A DNA stretch of 64,000 bases from Sva-07 sp963728195 (GTDB lineage Bacteria > Actinomycetota > Acidimicrobiia > Acidimicrobiales > Ilumatobacteraceae): contig CAVSIX010000007.1 in NCBI GenBank assembly GCA_963728195.1, positions 186,001-250,000 of the forward strand, written 5' to 3'. A program made the translations under genes and the position numbers. Shown in pieces: positions 57,362 to 64,000 of this stretch (position 1 is the first letter of the stretch; every line of letters starts with the position of its first letter). The notes beneath the pieces are model-generated. The model did no database searches, was not told the DNA's origin, and was given only the letters and a program-made list of their open reading frames with translations.

Positions 57362-58795
57362 TCATCGACGGTGTTCGAGCAGGTCGTTCGCCGCGTGGAA
57401 TCCGCCCATGCCGTGCACGCCCCCGCCGGGCGGCGTCGAAGCCGAGCACACCCACACGCCGTCGATCGGGGTGCGCCACGGGTGCAGGCTCCACGTCGGG
57501 CGGGCCACGAACTGGGCGAGGTCTCCGGCTCCACCGTTGATGTCGCCACCGACGTAGTTCTCGTTGTGATCGGGCATCGACGCGGCGGTCACCACGTGGC
57601 GATCGACGATGCGATCACGGAATCCGGGGGCGAACCGTTCGACCTGCGCCTCGATACGTCCGCTCATGTCGACGGTCGAGCCATTGGGGACGTGACAGTA
57701 CGCCCACACCGCATGGACCCCGGCCGGGGCCCTCGTCGGGTCGAAGAGCGTCTGCTGGGCGAGCAGCACGTAGGGCGACTCGGGATGACGGCCGTGCAGC
57801 ACGTCGTCCTCCGAGCGGGCGATCTCGTCGAGTGTGCCCCCGACGTGGACCGTCGCCGCTTGCGTACACCAAGGGTTCGTCCAGGGGATCGGACCGTCGA
57901 GGACCCAGTCGACCTTCACCACGCCGGGTCCGTACCGATAGCGCCGCAGCGCTCGGGTGTACCGGGCGCCAGCGCGATCGCCGAGGACCTCGAGCATCTG
58001 GCGAGGCGTCAGGTCGAGCACGACGTCGCTGGACGACGGCAACTCGCGCAGGGAGGACACCCGCCGGCCGCATTCGATCGTCCCGCCGGCCGACTCGATG
58101 ATCCCGGTCAGTGCATCAGCGATCCGTTGGGACCCACCGCGCGCCATCGGCCACCCGACCACGTGTCCCAGCACACCGAGGATCAATCCGTACGCAGCCG
58201 TCGCCGGCGACCGCAGCGACAGCACCGAATGAGCGGCGAGGCCGGCGAACAGCGCCCGGGCCTCGGTGGTGTCGAAGCGAGAATGCGCCAGTCCCCAGGC
58301 CGACCGGACACCACTCCAGCCGAATCGACCGAGGAGCAGTGGGTGCGCCGGCGGAATGGCGAGCGGCGACAGCAGCCCGTCGGTCAGATCGAAACCGGCG
58401 TCGACGAACGGAGCCATCAGTCGGCGGTAGGCGTCGCCGTCGGCACCGAGCGATCGGGCGGTGTCGTCGAGCGAACGATGCAATACGGCGGCGCCGCCGT
58501 GGTCGAGCGGATGCGCCAACGGCACCGGGGGATGCACCCACTCGAGCCCGTGGGCGCCGAGCAGGCCATCGTCGGCCAGCAGGCGGAACGCCGGCGATGC
58601 CAGCGCCAACGGATGGATCGCGGAGCACACGTCATGGATCACGTCGGGTCGCAGCAACGCACTCGACCGGGTGCCACCACCGGGCGTGTCGGCCGCTTCG
58701 AGCACTGCGACGCGACGCCCGGCCCGTGCGAGCACCACCGCCGCCATCAGGCCATTGGGACCTGCCCCGACGACGACGACGTCCGGATCGCTCAT
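57362..58795 (-). CDS. FAD-dependent oxidoreductase, phytoene dehydrogenase/PYROXD2-like
   Basis: A 477-residue flavoprotein. The Rossmann motif VVVGAGPNGLMAAVVLA is at residues 6-22, GGGTRSSALL is next, and a C-terminal NGGAGDLAQF and GGGVHGMGGFHAAND block completes the FAD site. The family includes carotenoid desaturases and PYROXD2-like proteins. No other carotenoid genes are present, so the substrate is unclear. It follows the kinase gene by four bases and is therefore part of the regulator-kinase operon. Confidence 0.82.
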   Translation of the reverse strand: MSDPDVVVVGAGPNGLMAAVVLARAGRRVAVLEAADTPGGGTRSSALLRPDVIHDVCSAIHPLALASPAFRLLADDGLLGAHGLEWVHPPVPLAHPLDHGGAAVLHRSLDDTARSLGADGDAYRRLMAPFVDAGFDLTDGLLSPLAIPPAHPLLLGRFGWSGVRSAWGLAHSRFDTTEARALFAGLAAHSVLSLRSPATAAYGLILGVLGHVVGWPMARGGSQRIADALTGIIESAGGTIECGRRVSSLRELPSSSDVVLDLTPRQMLEVLGDRAGARYTRALRRYRYGPGVVKVDWVLDGPIPWTNPWCTQAATVHVGGTLDEIARSEDDVLHGRHPESPYVLLAQQTLFDPTRAPAGVHAVWAYCHVPNGSTVDMSGRIEAQVERFAPGFRDRIVDRHVVTAASMPDHNENYVGGDINGGAGDLAQFVARPTWSLHPWRTPIDGVWVCSASTPPGGGVHGMGGFHAANDLLEHRR

Positions 58796-58799
58796 CCGC

Positions 58800-60206
58800 T
58801 CACCCGTTCACGGTGCCGGCGACGTCGCTCGCCTCGCGAGCTCTACCCGCGCCGCCCGCACCACCGGGTTGCCCCGCTGAGCCATCGTTGGGCCACTCCG
58901 GCGACACGGGCAACTCGAAGCCGATCGCAGCGCCGCCGCCCTCACGAGAGCCGGCAGACACGGTGCCGTTCCCGCTCATGATCACATCGCGCACGATCGA
59001 CAGACCGAGGCCGGACCCCGGCATCGATCGAGCGGCATCCGACCGATGGAACCGATCGAAGATCTGTTGCTCCTCGCCCGGTGGGATGCCCGGACCGCGG
59101 TCGAGGACGGTCAGCGATCCGCCGTCGACGACGACCACGATCGGACCACCGCTCTGGTCGAACTTGCAGGCGTTGTCGACGAGATTGGTCACTGCGCGGT
59201 CGAGCGCTGCCCTCGGCGCATCGACCGACGCCCGGCTCACCACCTCCACGACCACGTCACGCGAACGCCGACGCCCCACGCGCTCGGCGACGTCCTGGGC
59301 GAGCGAAACCAGTTCGATGCGTTCAGGCGGCTGTTGCTCCAGTTGACCCGACGCCACCGCGACCAGTTCGTTGACGAGGTCGGTCAGCTCGGTGATCTCG
59401 CTGTCGAGATCGTCCAAGACCCCGTCGCGCATGTCGGGCGACATCTCGGGATGACGCCGCAGCACCGACAGATTCGTCTTCAGGCTGGTCAGGGGGGTGC
59501 GCAGCTCGTGGCCCGCATCCTGCACGAGCCGCTGCTGTTCGGCCCGCGACACGGCGAGCGCGCCGAGCATGTTGCGAAAAGCAGCACCGAGACGGCCGAC
59601 CTCGTCGCCACCGGTTCCCGGGACGTCGACGTCGAGGCGGCCCGACGACCCGACCTCTTCGGCGGCTCGTGTGAGACGTCCGACGGGCGCGGCGACCGTC
59701 CCGGCGATCAGCCAGCCGACGAGTGCGGCGGCGACCGACACGATCGCCACGAGCAGCAACGTGCGCCGGCGAAGGTCTTCCAGCACGCTCTCGACCTCGT
59801 CGAGCGACCGCGCCACCTGCACGCCACCGTTGCGCAGACCGATCGTGTGCACCCGGAGGTTCTCGCCGTCCACACCGACCGTGGCGCGGTCGACGACCCC
59901 CGGATAGCCGAGGACGGCGAGGGCATCGTCGCCCACGCCGACGTCGTGGGCGAACGACGACGCAACGACCGAACCGTCGGCGGCGAGGATGCGGACCGAG
60001 TACACCTCGAGCAGCCCGCGCGTCGGCACGCCGATGCGACCGTCGTCGGAGCGGCCGACCATCTGCTGTGTCGCCTGCGTGATCGAACGGTCGACCTCGT
60101 CGAGCAGGCGGCCGCTCGTGGTCCGGTAGCTGATCACGCCCACAGCGGCGGTGGCGATGAGCGCAACCGTCGCAAGCGACAATGCGATCTTCCAGCGCAG
60201 GCCCAT
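58800..60206 (-). CDS. Sensor histidine kinase, MprB-like
   Basis: A 468-residue kinase with two helices (ALSLATVALIATAAVGVIS and LLLVAIVSVAAALVGWLIAG) around an extracytoplasmic domain of about 115 residues. A HAMP domain follows, and then the phosphoacceptor site QDAGHELRTPLTSL (His233) and the ATPase with NLVDNACKFD, DRGPGIP and GSGLGLSIV. A glycine/acid-rich tail of about 35 residues follows. The ATG shares one base with the regulator stop (TGATG). MprA/MprB-like pairs respond to envelope stress. Confidence 0.92.
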   Translation of the reverse strand: MGLRWKIALSLATVALIATAAVGVISYRTTSGRLLDEVDRSITQATQQMVGRSDDGRIGVPTRGLLEVYSVRILAADGSVVASSFAHDVGVGDDALAVLGYPGVVDRATVGVDGENLRVHTIGLRNGGVQVARSLDEVESVLEDLRRRTLLLVAIVSVAAALVGWLIAGTVAAPVGRLTRAAEEVGSSGRLDVDVPGTGGDEVGRLGAAFRNMLGALAVSRAEQQRLVQDAGHELRTPLTSLKTNLSVLRRHPEMSPDMRDGVLDDLDSEITELTDLVNELVAVASGQLEQQPPERIELVSLAQDVAERVGRRRSRDVVVEVVSRASVDAPRAALDRAVTNLVDNACKFDQSGGPIVVVVDGGSLTVLDRGPGIPPGEEQQIFDRFHRSDAARSMPGSGLGLSIVRDVIMSGNGTVSAGSREGGGAAIGFELPVSPEWPNDGSAGQPGGAGGAGRAREASDVAGTVNG

Positions 60207-60916
60207 CAGCCGTCGATCCGGGCGGTGTAGCCGACGCCGCGCACGGTGTGCACGATCCTCGGCTCGCCCTCCGACTCGGTCTTGCGGCGCAGATAGCCGA
60301 TGTAGACCGCAAGGTTCTTCGAGTCGGGACCGAAGTCGTAGTGCCAGATGCGGTCGTAGATCGTCGAGTGATCGAGCACGATGCCACGGTTGGCGACCAG
60401 GAGTGCGAGCAGGTCGAACTCCGTCTTCGACAGCTGGATCTCGCGATCGCCGCGAAAGGCGCGTCGCCCTGACGTGTCGAGTCGCAGGTCGCCGAGCACC
60501 AACTCGCCGGCGGGCTGTTCGGTGTCGTCGGATCCGAAGCCCGAGCGCCGCAGCAACGCGCGGATCCGAGCGAGCAGCTCGTCGAGGTCGTAGGGCTTGG
60601 GGAGGTAGTCGTCGGCACCGGCGTCGAGGCCGGCGACGCGGTCGCTGGTCTCGGTGCGTGCGGTCAGCATCAGCACCGGCAGCCGATTGCCCTCGGAACG
60701 GATGACGCGGCACACGGTGAGGCCGTCGACGACCGGCATCGACACGTCGAGCAGCAGCACGTCGGGTTCCGATTGGCGGATCGCCTCGAGCGCCTCGGCC
60801 CCGTTGTTCGCCGACGCCACCGTGTAGCCCTCGAGTTGCAGTGCTCGCACGAGCGAATCGCGGACCGCCCGGTCGTCCTCCGCGACGAGGATGCGGGCGC
60901 TCTGCGTGTCCGTCAC
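60206..60916 (-). CDS. Response regulator, OmpR type (MprA-like)
   Basis: A 236-residue regulator. The receiver has ILVAEDDRAVRDS, phosphorylated Asp57 in VLLLDVSMP and Lys107 in DYLPKPYD. The winged-helix domain has LSKTEFDLLALLVANRG and HTVRGVGYTARID. The start is a GTG at 60916. It heads the regulator-kinase-oxidoreductase operon, divergent to the FluC pair. Confidence 0.93.
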   Translation of the reverse strand: MTDTQSARILVAEDDRAVRDSLVRALQLEGYTVASANNGAEALEAIRQSEPDVLLLDVSMPVVDGLTVCRVIRSEGNRLPVLMLTARTETSDRVAGLDAGADDYLPKPYDLDELLARIRALLRRSGFGSDDTEQPAGELVLGDLRLDTSGRRAFRGDREIQLSKTEFDLLALLVANRGIVLDHSTIYDRIWHYDFGPDSKNLAVYIGYLRRKTESEGEPRIVHTVRGVGYTARIDG

Positions 60917-61019
60917 GCGCCACAGTCTGGCCGCTGGGAGTGAGAACGCGGTGTGAACCGCTCCCGTACCCCTCGTCCTGTGGTCCGTTCTCGATCCGAA
61001 AAGAGCTGCGCGGCCTGCG

Positions 61020-61451
61020 ATGTTTGCTACGAACGCAGATGTGCAACGCATCGATCCCCCGTCACCGTTCGCCCCCGCCGTGATCGCGACGGTGGCCATC
61101 GGCGGGGCGATCGGGTCGTCGGGCCGCTGGTTCGTCGCCTGGGTGCTCGATGCGTTCGACGTCACCCACCAGCCGGGTGTGTGGCCCTGGGCGACCCTCG
61201 TCGCCAACGTCGTCGGTTGTCTGCTGATCGGACTCGCCGCCCGGAACGTCGGGCGCGAAACGATCGCCTGGATCTTCGTGGTCGCCGGCGTGCTCGGCGG
61301 GTTCACCACGTTCTCGGCCTTCGCGGTCGAACTGAACGACTTCGCCGAGGCCGAACGCCTCCCGATGGCGCTGCTCTACGGAACGGTCACGCTCGCCGCC
61401 GGCATCGGAGCGACGTTCATGGCCCACCGACCGGCCGAGGTCGGCGAGTGA
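61020..61451 (+). CDS. crcB: Fluoride ion channel subunit FluC/CrcB (1)
   Basis: A 143-residue membrane protein with four helices. Family features are IGSSGRWFVAW, LVANVVGCLLIG (asparagine that lines the pore) and GGFTTFSAFAVE. FluC proteins act as dimers to let fluoride leave the cell. Gram-positive species often have two small subunits in a row, as here. No fluoride riboswitch was recognised upstream. Confidence 0.9.
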   Translation: MFATNADVQRIDPPSPFAPAVIATVAIGGAIGSSGRWFVAWVLDAFDVTHQPGVWPWATLVANVVGCLLIGLAARNVGRETIAWIFVVAGVLGGFTTFSAFAVELNDFAEAERLPMALLYGTVTLAAGIGATFMAHRPAEVGE

Positions 61452-61485
61452 CGGCCGACCATCGCCGGCAAGCGAGCGTCGACCG

Positions 61486-61803
61486 GTGACACCCGCACTG
61501 TTCGTCCTCGCCGCCGGGCTCGGCGCCGTCGGCCGACACCTCGTTGCGCAGTATGTGTGCTCGTGGGCGTCGCTGCTGTGGGTCAACTCGATCGGCGCGG
61601 GGCTCCTCGGGCTGATCGCCGCATCCGGGTTCTCGCCCGACGCGCGAACGATACTCGGGGTCGGTTTCTGTGGGGCGCTGACGACGTTCTCGTCGTTCGC
61701 GCTGGAGACGCGTGCGCTCGGTCGTCGCTGGGGAACGATCTATGCGCTCGCCACCGTCGCATCGGCCTGCGCCGCTGCCTCGGTCGGTGCCTCACTCGTC
61801 TGA
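61486..61803 (+). CDS. crcB: Fluoride ion channel subunit FluC/CrcB (2)
   Basis: A 105-residue second subunit, with GLGAVGRHLVAQYV, WVNSIGAGLLGLIAA and GALTTFSSFALE. It is shorter than the first, and its start is a GTG at 61486. It is 34 bases after the first gene. The two may form a heterodimer. Confidence 0.88.
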   Translation: MTPALFVLAAGLGAVGRHLVAQYVCSWASLLWVNSIGAGLLGLIAASGFSPDARTILGVGFCGALTTFSSFALETRALGRRWGTIYALATVASACAAASVGASLV

Positions 61804-61855
61804 TTCACCCCAGCGATGTGTTCCCGGGGACGTGATCGCCTCGAGTGTGAATCAG
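61800..61855. terminator. Hairpin spanning convergent stop codons
   Basis: CTGATTCAC (61800-61808) pairs with GTGAATCAG (61847-61855). Both stop codons (crcB2 and the P450) are in the stem. The loop is large (38 bases) and includes CCCCGGGG-like bases, so a shared terminator is possible but the hairpin is not tight. Confidence 0.4.
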
Positions 61856-63237
61856 TCGGCGACTTCGAGGATGCGGACCGGGATCTCGCGAGGACCGCGG
61901 ACCATCCCGACGCTCCACCTGGTGTCGCCGGCGAGCTCGAAACGCGGGAAGCGCTTGATGAACTCCTCGATGGCGACCTTGAGCTCGAGGCGGGCGAGGT
62001 TCGAGCCCACGCAACGGTGGATGCCGAGGCCGAAGGCCGCGTGCCGGTTCTCCTCACGATCGATGACGAACGTGTCGGGATCCTCGAACTTCAGCGGATC
62101 GCGGTTGGCCGCCGGGAACGGCAGCAGCACCCAGTCGTCCTTCTTCATCGGACAGCCGTGGAAGTCGAGATCCTTCGTGACCAGTCGGCCCATCGTGACG
62201 GGCGCGTACGCCCGGAGGAACTCCTCGAGCGCGAACGTCATCACCTCGGGGTCGTCCAGCAGGCGCTGGTGATCCTCCGGATGCTGGGCGAGGTGCCACA
62301 GCGAGGACCCGATCGCCGACCACGTCGTGTCGACGCCGGCGACGAGCAGCAGGATGATCATGCCCTCGACGACCTGGTCGTCGAGCTTGTTGCCATCGAG
62401 TTCGACGTTCATCAGGAAGTTCGTGAGGTCGTCGCGAGGATTCTCACGATGGTCGGCGATCTGCTCCTGGACGTAGGCGCCGAAGTCGTTGTCGCTCTGA
62501 CGCGTCCCCGGCTCTTCGTTGATGCGCTCGAGGACCTCGTGGACCATGTCGCGGAACATCGCCTCGTCCTTCTCGGGGAAGCCGAGCATCCGACCGATCA
62601 CGTTCACCGGGATGTGCTGCGCGTACTGGACAGCGGCGTCGATGACGGTTTCACCGGCCGTGATCTCGCCCATGTCATCCAGCAACCTCTCGCAGAGCAG
62701 CCGGACCTCGGACTCCCACGGCTCGATCATCTTCGGCGCGAACGCCGGCAGGAGCAGTCGACGGGCGACGGAGTGGAAAGGAGGATCGCTGGTGATCGGC
62801 GGGGCGAGGCCGATCGGGGCGGGCAACGCCCGGTCACCGGGTCGCCCCACGCCGGGTACGACCGCACGGCTCGAGAAATGCTCGGTGTCGTAGGCGATGT
62901 CGTGGACGGTGTCGTGAGTCAATGGCACCCACATGCCGCCGTATCGGTCGGAGTGAGCGATCGGGCACCCACCCTCGCGCAACGCCTTCCACACCTCGGG
63001 TGCGTTGGGGTTGTAGGCAGGGTCGGCGTGGTCGAAGTCGGCCGCGAAGTCGGCCACGGGGCCGTAGTCGGCGGCGTCGTACGGCACCCGCTGCCAGACA
63101 TCGGTGCCTTCGGGGCGGCTGCCGATGATGAACTCCAACGTCTCGCCGTTGCGATCCCAGGTGATGATCTTGTTGCCGGTCTCGGGGTCGATCCGGACGT
63201 CCGGTCCCGTCGTGTTCTCGTCGAGGATGTCGGTCAT
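61852..63237 (-). CDS. Cytochrome P450
   Basis: A 461-residue P450 monooxygenase. The heme motif is FGLGIHRCVGSN (Cys409), the I-helix is AGVDTTWSA, and the ExxR helix has ALEEFLRAYAP. The N-terminal region is longer than in minimal P450s. It follows the ferredoxin gene by two bases and presumably takes electrons from it. The substrate is unknown. The ATG at 63237 is used. Confidence 0.92.
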   Translation of the reverse strand: MTDILDENTTGPDVRIDPETGNKIITWDRNGETLEFIIGSRPEGTDVWQRVPYDAADYGPVADFAADFDHADPAYNPNAPEVWKALREGGCPIAHSDRYGGMWVPLTHDTVHDIAYDTEHFSSRAVVPGVGRPGDRALPAPIGLAPPITSDPPFHSVARRLLLPAFAPKMIEPWESEVRLLCERLLDDMGEITAGETVIDAAVQYAQHIPVNVIGRMLGFPEKDEAMFRDMVHEVLERINEEPGTRQSDNDFGAYVQEQIADHRENPRDDLTNFLMNVELDGNKLDDQVVEGMIILLLVAGVDTTWSAIGSSLWHLAQHPEDHQRLLDDPEVMTFALEEFLRAYAPVTMGRLVTKDLDFHGCPMKKDDWVLLPFPAANRDPLKFEDPDTFVIDREENRHAAFGLGIHRCVGSNLARLELKVAIEEFIKRFPRFELAGDTRWSVGMVRGPREIPVRILEVAD

Positions 63238-63239
63238 GG

Positions 63240-63440
63240 TCAGCCGTTCTCCGTGATCGTGATCGCATATTCGGGGCAGTTGGATGCGGCCAGACGAGCC
63301 TTGTCCTGCAGCTCCTCCGGAATGTCCCCCTCGACGAGCAAGATCGCCTGGCCGTAGTCGTCGACGTCGAACAATTCCGGCGCCAACGCGTAGCAACGGT
63401 TGTGACCCTGGCACTTCTCTGCATCGAGGTGTACACGCAT
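63240..63440 (-). CDS. Ferredoxin, [3Fe-4S] type
   Basis: A 66-residue ferredoxin with Cys10, Cys16 and Cys55-Pro (CQGHNRC and NCPEYA). The cysteine that would bind a fourth iron is absent, so a [3Fe-4S] cluster is likely. This is the usual electron donor for actinobacterial P450s. It is the first gene of the pair. The ATG at 63440 is used. It is divergent from yaaA with 30 bases between starts. Confidence 0.9.
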   Translation of the reverse strand: MRVHLDAEKCQGHNRCYALAPELFDVDDYGQAILLVEGDIPEELQDKARLAASNCPEYAITITENG

Positions 63441-63470
63441 ATTTTCGACTGTAGAGGCCAGAGTGGGCCG

Positions 63471-64000
63471 GTGACCAGCGCCACGGCAACTTTTTCGAAC
63501 AACGTTCCAATACTGCTGCTGCCGCCCTCGGAGGGCAAGGCTGAGGGCGGCAATCGCCGCCGTCAGCGATGGGCCCCCGACGCCGGTTCCTTCGGAGCGG
63601 CACTCGGCGATCGGCGAGGCGAAGTCGTGGCGGCGCTCGCCGCGCTGCACGGCGGCGACGAGAAACTCCTCGGCGTCACCGGCGACCACCTGCTGCGGGC
63701 GCAATCGGCGAACACCTCCCTCGTCGGTGCGCCGGTGCTTCCCGCCTGGCAGCGGTACACCGGGGTGGTGTGGGATCACCTCGACCCGGCGACGCTCCCG
63801 CCGCCCGCACGCAAGCAGATCGTGATCGTGTCGGGGTTGCTGGGTCTCGCGCGCGGCGACGACCCGGTCCCCGACTACCGGCTCAAGATGGGGGCGACGC
63901 TGGCGCCGATCGGCAAGCTGTCGAGATGGTGGCGGGCGTCGATCTCGGCGGAACTCGCTCGGGTCGCTCGGCGGCGCGTCGTGGTCGACCTGCTCCCCCA
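63471..64000 (+). CDS. yaaA: Peroxide stress protein YaaA-like (C-terminal part cut by the edge)
   Basis: The visible 176 codons show LLLPPSEGKA, PAWQRYTGVVWDHLD and SGLLGLARGDDPVPDYRLKM, which are features of the YaaA/DUF328 family (lowering of iron-driven oxidative damage in E. coli). The start is a GTG at 63471. The frame is open to the last base, so the C-terminus is missing. The family is DNA-binding in some studies, but the molecular role is not settled. Confidence 0.85.
   Translation, partial: MTSATATFSNNVPILLLPPSEGKAEGGNRRRQRWAPDAGSFGAALGDRRGEVVAALAALHGGDEKLLGVTGDHLLRAQSANTSLVGAPVLPAWQRYTGVVWDHLDPATLPPPARKQIVIVSGLLGLARGDDPVPDYRLKMGATLAPIGKLSRWWRASISAELARVARRRVVVDLLP

Noticed and set aside
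60917..61019. Fluoride riboswitch before the FluC genes
   Set aside because: The space is large enough but I could not match the conserved pseudoknot pattern.

Overview
The window is high-GC DNA with dense, gene-tight coding on both strands, frequent GTG starts and stop/start overlaps. Several families typical of Actinomycetota are present: DUF3097, DUF4349, a 13E12/DUF222-HNH gene, MprAB-like and NarL-like two-component pairs, DrrAB-like ABC pairs, and a paired VWA and AAA+ chelatase-like system. The mix of a K+-type membrane pyrophosphatase, a phosphoketolase-acetate kinase pair, a B12-binding protein beside sucCD and a P450-ferredoxin pair fits an aerobic environmental actinobacterium. An Acidimicrobiia (Ilumatobacter-like) origin is my best guess, made from gene content only. 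I see no rRNA, tRNA, CRISPR array, transposase or prophage. No gene-free stretch exceeds about 250 bases.

Layout. 1-6210: a VWA protein (cut by the left edge) and an AAA+ chelatase-like protein on the minus strand, separated by two plus-strand genes (a nucleotide cyclase domain protein and a degenerate GH1-like protein), then a GH2-like enzyme. 6433-12284: the sdhCAB operon and, divergently, the membrane pyrophosphatase hppA. 12464-16446: DUF3097, an SDR, a DUF4349 lipoprotein, an unknown protein and an SCP2-like protein. 16463-22120: phosphoketolase-acetate kinase operon, a small membrane protein and a DrrAB-like exporter. 22201-25671: Fpg/Nei glycosylase, purine nucleoside phosphorylase, META lipoprotein and malate dehydrogenase. 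25773-32928: two tandem acyltransferase-SGNH proteins, metF, a DUF805 protein and purH. 33073-38961: an insertion-riddled membrane protein gene, B12-binding protein-sucC-sucD, a frameshifted 13E12 gene, an unknown membrane protein and a flavodoxin-like protein. 39044-42228: copper-handling genes (DUF1775, CopC-CopD, DUF305). 42335-45441: PcrA/UvrD helicase and a pterin dehydratase-VOC fusion. 45574-54524: a minus-strand operon of ABC ATPase, FtsX permease, histidine kinase, response regulator and DUF4097 protein, facing a plus-strand operon of PLDc_N-ABC fusion, permease and CPBP protease. 54646-64000: ABC-F protein, a secreted or anchored unknown, a response regulator-kinase-oxidoreductase operon, a FluC pair, a P450-ferredoxin pair and yaaA (cut by the right edge).

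Central metabolism is well represented: sdhCAB, sucCD and mdh give three TCA steps; the B12-binding protein can feed succinyl-CoA to sucCD; xfp-ackA can make acetate and ATP from sugar phosphates; hppA recovers energy from pyrophosphate.

The most unusual feature is a set of at least four families of short palindromic repeats. Most copies sit between convergent genes, and two families show base changes that keep the hairpin paired. They look like REP-type elements or dispersed bidirectional terminators.
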